From positions 5,456,001-5,520,000 of the forward strand of contig CANTUV010000002.1 in NCBI GenBank assembly GCA_947685225.1: DNA of 64,000 bases. Direction: 5' to 3'. The DNA is from Garcia nutans. Taxonomy: Eukaryota > Streptophyta > Magnoliopsida > Malpighiales > Euphorbiaceae. Within the stretch, counting starts at the first letter, position 1. Each line of letters begins with the position of its first letter. Below are positions 1 through 10,463 of the stretch, piece by piece. A model generated the notes under the pieces. That model did not search any database. It was not told the DNA's origin and worked only from the letters and a program-made list of their open reading frames with translations. The position numbers and the translations under genes were made by a program.

Positions 1-2758
1 CTACACTTGTTTGTAGATGGATTTTCTGGATACAATCAAGTGTTAATGGCCCAAGAGGATAAAGCCAAAACTGCTTTCATTACTACATGGGGTATATTTT
101 GTTTTAGTGTGATGCCATTCGGCTTAAAGAATGCTGGGGCAACCTACCAAAGGATGGCCACCACACTATTTCATGACATTATGCATAAAGAAGTTGAAGG
201 ATATGTTGATGATATGATGGTTAAATTAGATACAAGAGAACAACACTTCCAAAACTTGGAATTATTCTTCGATAGAGCTTTGAAATATAAGTTAAGATTA
301 AACCCAAAGAAGTGTGTGTTCGGTGTTACCTCAAGTAAATTATTGGGACATGTGATTGGTCTGAATGGCATTGAGATTGATCTTGACAAAGTTAAAGCAA
401 TCAAGGATATGCCAGCCCCTAAGATGGAGAGAGAAGTTCAGGGATTTATTAGTAAATTACAATACATTAGCAGATTCATAGCAAAACTCACAACAATTTG
501 TGAGCCTATCTTCAAATTGCTTAAAAAGAATCAACCGGTCATATGGAATGAAGAATGTCAAGAGGCCTTTGAGTGAATAAAAGAGTATTTGTTGAATCCA
601 CATGTTTTAAAACCACCTAAACCCAGCAAACCTCTATTACTATACTTAGCAGTAGAAGAAGAGTCAATAGGAGCCATGCTAGCCCAAGCAGATGAGTTAG
701 GGATTGAGCATGCAGTTTACTATTTGAGTAGAAAGCCCCAACCTTATGAAATTAAGTATAGTATCATTGAAAAGACCTGTATAGCCGTGGTTTGGTCTTC
801 TAAGATGCTGCAGCATTATTTCTAATCTTATAGTGTGCAAACAACTTCCAGGTTGGATCCAATGAAGTACTTAAGGGAGACACCCTCTTTGATTGGGAAA
901 TATGGTCGATGGTTGATAATATTAGAAGAATTTGAGATTGAGTATGTAACCAGGAAAACAATCAAAGGTAGAGCGGTGGCAGAATTCCTGGCCCAACAAC
1001 CATTACCAGATAGCGAAGAGGTCATCTTGAAATTTTCCGATGAACATTTAAAGGCAATTGAAGTACAAGGTTGGAAAATGTATTTTAATGGAGCAGTAAA
1101 CAGGAAAGGAGCAGGTTTGGGAGTTATACTACAATCACCTGAAGGGAACTTATCCCTTTAGCCAAAAAGTTAAAATTTAGAGCAACTAATAATATGGTGG
1201 AGTACGAAGCTTGTATTTTTGGTTTGCAAACACTAATGATTATGAAGGTGGATAAGGTGGAAGTTTTTGGCGATTCATTGCTAGTAGTATCCTAAGTAAA
1301 TCGAGAGTGGGAGTTCAAAGAATAAAAATTAAAACCATACCACCATTACCTAACCATGATGAAGAAGAACTTTAAGGAGTGTAGGTTTATACACCTATCA
1401 AGAGAAGAAAATCATATGGCTAATGCCCTAGCCACATTGGCTTCAATATGGGAAAATCCTGTGAGTTTATTTCTTAAGCCTCTGATTTTGACCAGTTCAT
1501 CATCTCCTTGCTATGAATATGAGATAATCATGGAAATTGATACAGACCATGATGCATGGTATGATACTATAAGGCAATTTTTGGAAGAAAGAGAATACCC
1601 ACCGGGGGCAACAAAGAAAGAGAGAAGAGCCATAAGGTGGTGGTCATTGCAATACATCACATTCCATGGAGAGTTATATCGAAGATGGCCTGATTGGGTG
1701 AATTTAAGATGTTTAAGGAAGCCTGAAGTGGAGCATATCATTTCACAAATACATGCAGGAAGTTGCAGTCCGCACATGAGTGGTTTGGCTCTAGTTAAGA
1801 AGATTATTCAACAAAGTTACTACTGGTTGACCATGGAGAGAGATTGTATTGAGTTTGTAAAAAAGTGCCAACAATGACAAATGTATGGTAACTTGAATCA
1901 CATGCCTCCTGAAAAACTGCATTCTATATCTTCACCCTAGCCCTTTGCCTCAAACGGTCACCGTTTCATTGTGGTAGCAGTAGATTATTTTTCAAAATGG
2001 GTTAAAGCCGAATCCTTCAATAAACTGGGTGCAAGTCAAATGGCTAAATTTATTGAAAAGAACCTCATCTAACGGCACGGGGTCCCGCATAGTGTGATAT
2101 CAAACAATGGGGTACAGTTTCAAGGAGTAGTTAAGGATTTATTCTCAAAGTACCGAATCCATCATCATAGATCCTCTCCTTATAGACCAAAGGCTAATGG
2201 CATAGTAGAAGCAACAAACAAGATAATTAAGTAAATTTTGTCCAAGATGACCAAGACTTACAGGGATTGGTTAGAGGTGCTTCCCTTTTCTTTATGGGGA
2301 TATAGGACAAGTGTGCGAACACCTATTGGAATGACACCATTCTCTTTGTTTACGGGATGGAAGCAGTGTCGCCAATTGAAATAGAAATCAAGTCATTGAG
2401 AGTAGTCTTGGAAGCTGAACTTCCTGAAACGGAGTGGGTAGCAAGAAGATACACACAGTTAGCTTTACTAGAATATAGAAGGTTAAAGGCACTGTATCAT
2501 CACCAACTGTATCAAAAAAATATAGCTAAGGCCTACAATAGAAGGGTTAAAATCAGAAAACTCATAGTCGGGGATTTAGTGTTAAAGCAATGTAAGCCTA
2601 ATGTATCTAATCCAAGAGGAAAGTTCAGGCCTAGCTGGGAAGGGCCATATGTCGTGAAATAATTCATGAACAAAGGTGCGGTGAAGTTGTCAGACATGGA
2701 CGGGAACGAGTTTAGTGAGCCAGTAAACATTGACAGATTGAAGAGGTTTTATGTATGA
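1..2758 (+). pseudogene. Tat/Ogre-lineage Ty3/gypsy pol remnant (RT, RNase H, second RNase H, integrase)
   Basis: This is the 3' part of a retrotransposon polyprotein, cut by the window edge. The RT comes first, with MPFGLKNAGATYQR and the catalytic YVDD at about 199-210. A gypsy RNase H follows (589-825). A second RNase H begins near 1075 (KMYFNGAVNRKGAG, then EYEACIFGLQ, VEVFGDSLLVV and SREENHMANALATLA). The integrase has an HHCC-like finger (1670-1875) and a core with AVDYFSKWVKAE and a late YRPKANGIVEATNK. A second, archaeal-type RNase H is the hallmark of the Tat/Ogre lineage. The copy is dead: in-frame stops at 574-576 and 823-825, further stops after 1159, in the integrase core and near 2232, and at least two frame changes. 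The first aRNH catalytic Asp is Asn, and the middle integrase Asp (normally SDNG) reads SNNG. The frame ends at TGA 2756-2758. Confidence 0.93.
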
Positions 2759-3171
2759 TATATAAAAAAGAGAGAGAGAGATCTCGCTAGGTTGAAAACC
2801 CAAAAAGGGTGGCCTAGGCAAAAGTTAGAGCAGTCCGCTAGTTCCAAAAACCTGAAAGGGCAGGCTAGGCAACATTTAGGGCTAAAAGAGAGAAAATCGT
2901 CAATTAGAAAACTTGAAAGGGCTAGTTGGCAATAAGAGTGATCTTGTGTATACTGGCTTTATGTTTGGTTGTTCCCCAATTTAATAAAATAGAATTAATG
3001 TTAAAAATTTTCTATGTGCACTGTTATAAGTATTTGACTAGATATGGATAAAATAAATAAACACAATAGCAAAAGGTGATGACAAATTTTAAATGGAAAA
3101 GAAGCATCTTTTATTACTTTAATTATTTTTTCATCCTAACAATACACTTTCTGAATTGACAAATGTAAAAT
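2759..3171. other. Tat 3' region downstream of pol with short degenerate repeats
   Basis: This is non-coding sequence after the pol stop. A GA-rich tract (2764-2782) is followed by three diverged units of about 50 bp (2783-2935). Each unit carries a GCTAGGTTGAAAACCC-like start and a TAGGCAAAAGTTAGAGCA-like end. The same repeat family reappears inside the intron of the antisense gene next door (3590-3890). The remainder is AT-rich, and I see no gene in it. Confidence 0.6.
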
Positions 3172-4511
3172 CTATGGCAGTCGATAAATGTAACGTGCGG
3201 GCCAGCTTTGCCTCAGTCGATCCAAGTAGGCTTCAGTCAAGCAAGGCATGTCTAAATCGGGAGTAAAGTCAAAATCGCGAGGCTCAGCTCTGTACTGACG
3301 GCCAAGTCGGTGAGGATCATAGCATGTACCTTGACGAAGAGTAGCGAGGGGAACATACATCAAGTATGTCCGCATGGTGATACGAGAAATCATCTACCAA
3401 GGTACCAACCAACGGATATTGACTTCAACGCGTGAGTGGATCTAGTCAACCCAGTCAGGATATGAAGAAGCAGGATGGAGAGTTTCCTAGCAGAATGATG
3501 ACATGGCAGATATCTGGAAAAATCCATGGATGGAGTATCAAGCAAACAAAGACACTCCTGAAGCCAAATATGTGAGGAAAGAATTAAAAAAAAAGTCCAC
3601 TAAGTTAAAAACCCGTAAGGGCAGCTTAGGCAAAAATTAGGACAGCTCGCTAGTTTCAAAAACCCACATGGGTGGACTAGACAAAAATTAGAGCAATTAA
3701 GAATATATATATATATAATAAAAAAAGAGTCTGCTAAGTTGAAAACCTGCAAAGGCAGCTTAGGCAAAAATTATGACAGCTCGCTAGTTTCGAAAACCCA
3801 CATGGGCGGACTAGGCAAAAATTAGAGCAATAAAGGAAAGAAGAAAAAAGAAAACCTAAATTGAAAACCCAAAAGGGCAATTTAGGTAATTACCTGAAGT
3901 AGCAACGGACTCCCAGTCAGTCTCTTTGTCAATCCTGATTTAAGCTGGTCTAACCCAACTAAAGTCTCAGCTAAGATCACAGGTACCGGCGACAAGCCTT
4001 CTTCCATTTGGTCCATAATATCCAATACTCATGGATCAATATTGCCATCGGAAGATATAAGTAAGAATTGGCCAAGCAAGCAAAGACAGAGCATGCTTCC
4101 CCATGCCTTAGTAGGGGCCAAATGAGAGAGACAAAAATCAATTAAGGGAGCAAGTAGAATTTTTTCACCTCTCATCAACTCAAGAACTTCGGGTTTTGGA
4201 ATTTGAAATAACATATACATCTTCTGTTGGGTTTTGGAAATCAATGTGGGTAACGCCATTTGTTAATTATTTGGATATCCAAGGATGGCCTCAAATTCTT
4301 CAATCAAGGGACATATTTCAAAGCCATTAATTTTAAATGCCCTAGAATCTATATTCCAAAAGGAAGACATAGCATGTTAGAAGGAGTGGTCAAATTTAAC
4401 ATTTTGAAAACACTTTAAAATATCAAGTTTTGGCATTGAAATTTGCTTCCAGTGAATGGCATCCATATTCTTAAATAGAATTTTTACCTTCTTTAAATGA
4501 TGTTCGGTCAT
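3172..4511 (-). pseudogene. DUF7745-like antisense passenger gene of the Tat element (broken)
   Basis: This gene lies antisense to pol inside the retrotransposon. Exon 1 runs from an ATG at 4511 (MTEHHLKKVKILFKN) to 3894 (donor CAG/GTAATT). Exon 2 runs from about 3557 to a TAG near 3172. Recognisable stretches are GFEICPLIEEFEAILGYP, LMRGEKILLAPLIDFC and LCLCLLGQFLLISSDG in exon 1, and RWLVPW...YVPLATLRQGTCYDPHRLG in exon 2. They match what I know of DUF7745, a plant family of unknown function often found near transposons. At least three stops break exon 1 (after DHSF, after GYPNN, after GNIDP) and two break exon 2. A minus-strand TATA box lies about 100 bp upstream. A second copy sits at 43719-44312 in another Tat element, so this is family cargo and not a chance capture. 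The family name comes from memory of its motifs. Confidence 0.72.
3590..3890. repeat. Short tandem repeats in the DUF7745 intron
   Basis: Units of about 55-130 bp recur, with phrases such as TAAGTTGAAAACCC, GGGCAGCTTAGGCAAAAATTA, GACAGCTCGCTAGTTTC and AACCCACATGGG. A (TA)n run at 3702-3716 separates two long copies. They are related to the repeats at 2783-2935, so one repeat family spans both the pol 3' region and the intron of the antisense gene. Confidence 0.7.
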
Positions 4512-4977
4512 GGTTGATGAATGAAGGAAAATCAAAATTGTTAAAGGGAGTTTTTTACGCTTAAATGGAAAGTTTTTTGGCTTCTGTATGAAATTAGGCG
4601 TAAAAAGGAGATTTATATAGAGGAAACAAGCTTTTCCACAGTTGGTAAGGAAAGGTGATGGGAAAAGGGAGAGACCATGTTACATGAGGAAAAGAATTAG
4701 AGACAAAATCCTTTACTGTGTTGCATTTGGTTTTACCAAAGTGATGCAGCTGTGAAAAGGAAATTGTGATGCACTGTTTATGATGTGATAAAAAAAAAGT
4801 ATAATAATTGTGATGCAGTAACGATGAAAAGTAAAAAAAAATCAATTACAGTAAAGGCAGAAATTATGTATTATTATTTTTATGCTTATTGTACAATGTT
4901 CATACAATTGATACAATTTATACATTACTAAGAAGGCTATGGTAGGTCATCAAATAAAGCCATGAAAAAATCATCGC
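4512..4977. other. Intergenic space between the two antisense passenger genes
   Basis: This gap lies between the end of the PMD gene and the start of the DUF7745 gene, both on the minus strand. It holds the DUF7745 promoter (TATA at 4611-4620). The rest is AT-rich, and I see no coding sequence. Confidence 0.5.
4611..4620 (-). promoter_or_regulatory. TATA box for the antisense DUF7745 gene
   Basis: The minus strand reads CTATATAAAT about 100 bp upstream of the ATG at 4511, which is normal spacing for a plant core promoter with a short leader. The homologous gene at 43719 has TATATAAATC at the matching distance (43601-43610). Conservation in two diverged copies supports a real promoter. Confidence 0.6.
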
Positions 4978-6924
4978 CTATTGGAGGAGGGGCAAATTAC
5001 TTGTCTTGGGATCATCTAAAGCGGGAGAACCAAAATCCCTATTACCTTGGAGTTTTGATCTATCATGGTCCTCATCGGAAGTGGAAAAAAGGATCTCATG
5101 GTCATCAGTTTGGGGGCCTCTTGATGAAGAAGCGCAAGGATCCCTCATCTCCTGAAATCGAAAGTCTCAGAAATTTTGTTCGGTTTGATTATATAAATTT
5201 TCAAAATGAGAAGCCTGCTGATGACTTGCAGCTAACTCTTCTTGAAGTTTCCTATTTTGTTCTTCAAGCATCTACTGTGAGCCAGATAGGAAAAAGGTAA
5301 GAGCATACATAATCATGCATACATATTGCATAAATTACCATGAAATAAGAGAACTCACCAGGTAATTCATATCAATGCCCTGCGGATGAGATGACATATC
5401 TGGTGGACTAGAATGAGTAAATGAAGGGGTAGTAAATGAAGGTCTAGCCTCATGATCAAATGAGCCAATAGCCTGCAACAATCATTAAAGAATCAAAAAA
5501 GAAAGAAGCAGTTGCAAGGAAAAAATGGTAAAGTCTTACCTGAGAAGTACCAGCCCCAAGATGTGGAGCGAACTCTCCCACATCTTCATCCCTACCATCA
5601 TTTTCTTCGGGAATCTCCTTTACACCAACAGGAGATACATCAAAGTTCAAGAGCCTTCTTTGAATAAAATGGGCATAAGATGCACTCGGCGGATAGAGAA
5701 ATGCTTCAATACCGTAACCGTACAGAGACGACCACCATGCATCCTTTGACATTGATATAATATTTAAAGTATATTTCAGGCAAGGCATCAGAATCCTCCG
5801 CTGCTCTGGACCAAGAAACCACTCATAAACTCTCTCTCCAAGAAACCAACCACTAGACACTGGGCCAACGATGACTCGGCGAGTATGTTGGAAAGATAGC
5901 GCAGCCTTAACGAAGGGAGACCAGTTTGTCCGCTCTTCTGGGTTCCACCAGGCCAAATTCACCTGCAAAATAACATAAGGTAAGTAAAATTTCATATAAA
6001 ATTTAAAGTATACTAATGTTATTTTACCTGGTCCCAAGTTAAGCGGCTCAACACAAAGCGGTGAGTATGCACATGGTGAGAGCCGGGAACATCCACACGA
6101 TCGGACAATCAGAAATTTAATCTCGGATACCCGACTCTTTCTTGGCAAATACCAGGTACCCTCACGAGGTTGTGTTCATATGTCCATGCCTATAATAATA
6201 GTAAAGATCAAATTCATATAAGAAAGGAGCAGAATTGACATTGGTAGAAGAAGAGTACCTCGACAACCGCCATCAAGCAGACAAAAGACTTCTTATTTCG
6301 GCAAATTTTATCAAGACCATGGTTAAGACAGGCAAGACCAGCTTCACCCCAGCTAGAAGATGGTTCCGTCCTAAAATAAGAAAGGACCCTAAACACTGAC
6401 AAGTGGATGGAGGATTCAGTGCTGCCTAAGATGGTCGACCCAAGCAAATATAACAAAAATCCTCGAGCATACTGTTGGGCCTTGTCCCTGTGAACTCGTC
6501 CTTCATAGTTCATCCAATAGCTATGAATCGGTTCAATTTTTATCTTAAAAGGCCCCTTATATGATGGTTCCATACCAATTAATTACTGAATTTCTTCAAA
6601 TGTTAAAATATCGTTGGTCAAAGGAACCAGAACACCATCATATCAAAGGCCTGTTATAGCAGTAAAATTGACCGGACCAATTGTCATCTCTCCAATGGGC
6701 AGGTGAAAAGTATGAGTTGTGTCCAACCATTGTTCTGCAAGTGCCTGGACTACACTCTGGTCTATCTAATACTCCTCGGATGGCAATTGTAAGATGAAGC
6801 TCTCAAAGCTGCAATCTCGGATAATCTGCCTTACCCGAGAAGGCACTACGTCATACCATTGTCGGGATTTGTAAATACACCCTCCGGCCCGAACAACGCA
6901 ACGATTACGCTAATTCGGAGCCAT
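4978..6924 (-). pseudogene. Plant mobile domain (MAIN-like) antisense passenger gene (broken)
   Basis: Five exons can be placed from canonical splice sites: 6924-6259, 6189-6028, 5962-5540, 5472-5359 and 5274-4978. The N-terminal half has the classic PMD pattern: CIYKSRQWYDVVPSRVRQII, LAEQWLDTTHTFHLPIGEMT, then ARGFLLYLLGSTIL and a Trp-rich stretch ending LTWDQ|VNLAWWNPEERTNW across an intron. The last exon encodes a short Glu/Gln-rich coiled coil (MLEEQNRKLQEELAASHQQ). PMD proteins such as MAIN/MAIL1 act in silencing and development, and PMDs are also known inside plant transposons. At least seven stops lie on the read path, including codon 5 and one at the start of the last exon; several fit a single change from CAG, CAA or CGA. 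The gene sits antisense between pol and the 3' LTR, upstream of the DUF7745 gene in the same direction. Confidence 0.8.
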
Positions 6925-7497
6925 GTAAGTTAATACAAGATAAGTACATATTATTCTATCTGCTTAAATTAATTTATTTTTCCTAAATTTTCTAAAGAAT
7001 AATGATATAAAAATAAAAATAAAAATTAAGGCAAACACAACAATAATAAAAGAGCATAATATAAGAACATAAGTAAAAAATTTAAAAAATAATAAAAAAA
7101 AACTAATAATATAAACAAATAACAGAAAAAAAACAAAAAACAAAAAACATATAAATAAGAAAAAAAAGAAAAAAAAACAACAAAAAAGAAAAAATATATA
7201 AATAAGAAAAAAATAAAAAAGGGGAAAATAATTACCGCGCTCTTTTGGTTTGAACTACGGTGAAGCGGCATCCCGGCGAGTATATCTATATTTCTGTCTT
7301 CATGATGTCAAATAAACTCTAATAATTCAGCATTAGAATGAGTATCTGACCTTAAAGCATGCATTTTCTTGAAAACTATATGCTAAATTTGAAAGAATTT
7401 GAGAGAATTATAGAAATTATAGATTTTGTTGTGAGCGAAATGAAGGAATTCATTGGTTTATATAGAGAAACGGCAAGGAAAATAAACAAAATTCAAA
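6925..7497. other. Upstream region of the PMD gene
   Basis: The stretch 6990-7235 is nearly pure A/T with long A runs on the plus strand, and its open frames are low-complexity. Past it lies a more balanced leader and a minus-strand TATA box at 7455-7465. An alternative or first non-coding exon may lie here, but I cannot place one. Confidence 0.45.
7455..7465 (-). promoter_or_regulatory. TATA box, antisense, upstream of the PMD gene
   Basis: The minus strand reads CTATATAAACC. It lies about 530 bp upstream of the PMD ATG, so a long leader or a spliced 5' UTR is implied. The position between the palindromic repeats and the gene is promoter-like. Confidence 0.45.
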
Positions 7498-7720
7498 ATT
7501 AAGTTTACTGTTCATAAATAGTAAACTTACTGTTGATGAATAGAAAATTTCACTGTTTATAAATAGTAAATTACTATTGATAAATAGTAAATTACTATTG
7601 CCAATAGTAAAAATACTATTTACTACTATTTATGAATAGAAATTTACTATTTATAAACAGTAAATAGTGCATGAACAGTGACTACACAGTAAATAACAGT
7701 AAATTCAATTATTCACTTTA
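7498..7720. repeat. Ladder of short palindromic repeats (TTTACTATT / AATAGTAAA)
   Basis: Motifs of the form TTTACTATT and AATAGTAAA alternate about a dozen times over 220 bp, often separated by TATGAA or GATAA. Many small hairpins are possible. It lies just upstream of the antisense PMD promoter and could be an expanded regulatory array or replication-slippage product. Confidence 0.7.
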
Positions 7721-7844
7721 ATCATTCAAATGCTTGTGTGTGTATAAATATTTTTACATGAAGGGGGAAGGAGAAGACATTTGCATAAAAATTAGCCAAA
7801 CTTTTTGAAACCAAAAAAATTATTTTTTGCAGATAATTAAATCT

Positions 7845-8290
7845 TTATTAGCTCGGGTCCAAAATCCAAATTTTCTTAGGTCCAGAACCTAGAATCTTTC
7901 CTAAGTCCAGAACTTAGCTCGGGTCCATAACCCAAATTTTCCTTAGGTCCAGAACCTAGAATCCCTTTTAAGTCCAGAACCTAGAATCTCTTTTAAGTCC
8001 AGAACTTAGCTCGGGTCCATAACCCAAATTTTTCTTAGGTCCAGAACCTAGAATCTCTATTTAAGTCCAGAACTTAGCTTGGGTTCAGAACCCAAATTTT
8101 TCTTAGGTCCAGAACCTAGAATCTCTTTTAAGTCCAGAACTTAGCTCGGGTCCAAAATATAAATTTTCCTTAGGTCCAAAACCTAAAATTACCCTTAGGT
8201 CTAGAATCTAAAATTACACTTAGGTCCAGAATATAAAATTATTCTTGAGTCCAGAACTCGAACTGAGTCCAGAACTCAAAACCTCAACCT
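7845..8290. repeat. Tat 3' UTR tandem repeats (AGGTCCAGAACCTAGAAT type)
   Basis: About ten units alternate between CTTAGGTCCAGAACCTAGAAT, AAGTCCAGAACTTAGCTCGG and GGTCCATAACCCAAATTTT. Each unit has internal dyad character (GGTCCAGAACC). The array ends about 60 bp before the polypurine tract. Related arrays precede the tracts at 39633 (plus) and 42590 (minus), so it is a fixed part of this Tat family's 3' end. Confidence 0.85.
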
Positions 8291-8348
8291 CTCAAAAATT
8301 AAATCTTATTGCTTTTCACTCTCTTTTACTAAAGTCTCGGATCATTCA

Positions 8349-8361
8349 AGCAGGGGGCAAA
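8349..8361 (+). other. Polypurine tract of the Tat element
   Basis: AGCAGGGGGCAAA directly precedes the LTR start TGTAGACC at 8363. The same tract occurs before the LTR starts at 39648 (plus) and 42589 (minus). It primes plus-strand DNA synthesis in LTR elements. Confidence 0.85.
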
Positions 8362-8800
8362 CTGTAGACCCTTAATTTTTTATCCAGACTAGTCCAATAT
8401 ATTTTAATTAGTCCAAAATAATTTTTGTGTTATCCAATATATTTAAATTAGTCCAAAATAATCCTTGTGTTATCTTAATTAAATAATATTTTCTTTAGTA
8501 TTTAATTTTCATAATTAATAAAAAATGAAAATTAATAATAATAAACAAATAAATAAAAATAAAAATCGGCGACGAAAAATTTTATCGCCGAAAAGGGGTC
8601 GGACAAAATGGCCCGCAGGCAATTTTGCCCTTCCTAGTTCTCAGGCTCCTGCGGCAACTTTTTCGCTAGCAAAATTTTTCCGCAGCAGTTTTTTTTTTGC
8701 CAGCAAAATTTTTTCGAAACCAAATTCAATTTGGTTTCGGTTTCCTTTTCTTAATTAATGTTAGATTCTGTGAACAATTGAGATTAATCACCAAAATCTT

Positions 8801-8810
8801 CTATAAATAA
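8801..8810 (+). promoter_or_regulatory. LTR TATA box
   Basis: CTATAAATAA lies about 440 bp into the LTR. The LTR at 44313 has CCTATAAATA at 44743-44752 at the same offset, and the inverted copy has the complement near 11424-11435. It probably drives the element's own transcript. Confidence 0.65.
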
Positions 8811-10463
8811 GGACTAAAAAACAACACAGAAAGGAGGAAAACTTTTAGAGGGAGAAAAAGAAGGAAAAATTTGAGAGGGAGAACTTTGAATCGATCGCAT
8901 TAGGAGAAACCTTTGGCAGTGAAATCGATCAGAATTTTGAGAGAGCAAACAAGCAATTCAATCCATCAAAGGCAGCAAAGCTTGTCTTTGTTCTTGTTCA
9001 TCCAAGAAGTAATTTTTAGTAGAACCAACAAATGAAGGTATGAATGTCTAATTTCTTCACAGTAGCTAGAATCATCCAATTGTCTCTTTTGATTCAAAAA
9101 ACCCTAGAACCTTAATTTACCTTTTCTAAAGCTTAAAAAGCTTAATTTGTTTCTTTGTTTTCCAAAAATCATAAAATTATTGTTTTTGTTTCTTAAAAAT
9201 CTTAAAACCCTAATCTGCCTTCCAATTTTCCAAAACCCTAAATTCAATCGTTTTCTTTCCACAAACCCTAAAAAATATCTTTTCTGTTTCTATAAACCTT
9301 AAATCGTTTTATTTATTTTCATAAAGCTTCATAAAACTATAAATTGTTTTTCCAAATTTTAAAATCAAATACATTCTCCGAAACACTAAAAACCCTAATT
9401 CAACTTCAAAACCAAAACAATAAACCCTAAACTAGCTAACATTAAACCTTAGTTTTCTTAAACCCTAATTCCCTTAAAACCTTAAACTCTAATTCTTCTA
9501 AACCCTACTCCTTTAAAGCTTAAAATCTTACAAACCTAAATATTAAAATTCAAACCCAGTAAGCCTAAAAACAATAATCCAGTAACCGTAAATCATAAAC
9601 CTAATTTTTTAAAGTGTCCAAACCTTATTTTCATGATTTCACTTCTCAAACACTAATTTGGTTAATCAAAGAACTTTATCAAGCTCTTAAATTATAAAAC
9701 TTTGATCCATTTCAATTCCTTTAAAACTTACAGTAGCTTAAACCCATAAATTCCAAAACCCTAAACATATTAAAAAGAATCTTAAATAGAAACAGTAGCC
9801 CTAATTTGAATCTTTACTTGCTTTATTTAATTTTATATTTGATTATGAAGTCTATTATATGCTTTAATTTATTTTCAATGCTTTGTTGGTTTATTTAATT
9901 TCAATGACTAATTTATTTAATTTATCACGGATGAATGTTTATATTTTGATTGATGTTTAATGTCTTTGGTGAATGATCTATTTATGATGAATGGTTATTT
10001 ACTTTTATTTGATTTATTTAGATTTCCAAATGTTGTAAGAGATAAGTTTCCACTTGGTGGGTACCTCATTAGTTAAATATCATGTAATTTAAATTGCTTT
10101 TATATTTTAGACCAATGTAAAGGACATGTTTCTACCTTTCGGTGGGTGTCCTATTTAGGCATGGATTATGTAAGGGCATGTTTCCATCCTCGAATGGGTG
10201 TCCATTTATTTGCCTTGTTTGGACATTGTTTTTGATTTTTAATATATCTATGTATTATTTTAATTATTGTGTGTAATATGAATAATATTATTATATTTAA
10301 GAATTTTATAATATTAAGACCTGTAAAGGAGTCCGGTTCCAATGAACCGGGCGTTGTGGGGGTGTTGGGCTATTTCTCACCTTCCCCACACGTACCCAAC
10401 TTTTTGAACCCATTAGGGGGTTGGGGATTCCTTAGGAATCGAGTTATTAGGCTTATATATTAG

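Noticed and set aside
2764..2782. Polypurine tract and LTR start directly after pol
   Set aside because: No TGTAGACC terminus follows. The true tract and LTR are at 8349-8363, after the passenger genes.
4962..5300. 112-codon plus-strand frame
   Set aside because: It is the reverse strand of the last PMD exon, which has the coiled-coil composition and splice site expected of the real reading.
7026..7271. 81-codon frame rich in Phe and Tyr
   Set aside because: It comes from a nearly pure A/T stretch and has no domain-like pattern.
9100..9790. Interstitial telomere array
   Set aside because: The AAACCCTAA motifs are scattered and not in head-to-tail TTTAGGG order, and they recur at the same offset in every Tat LTR.
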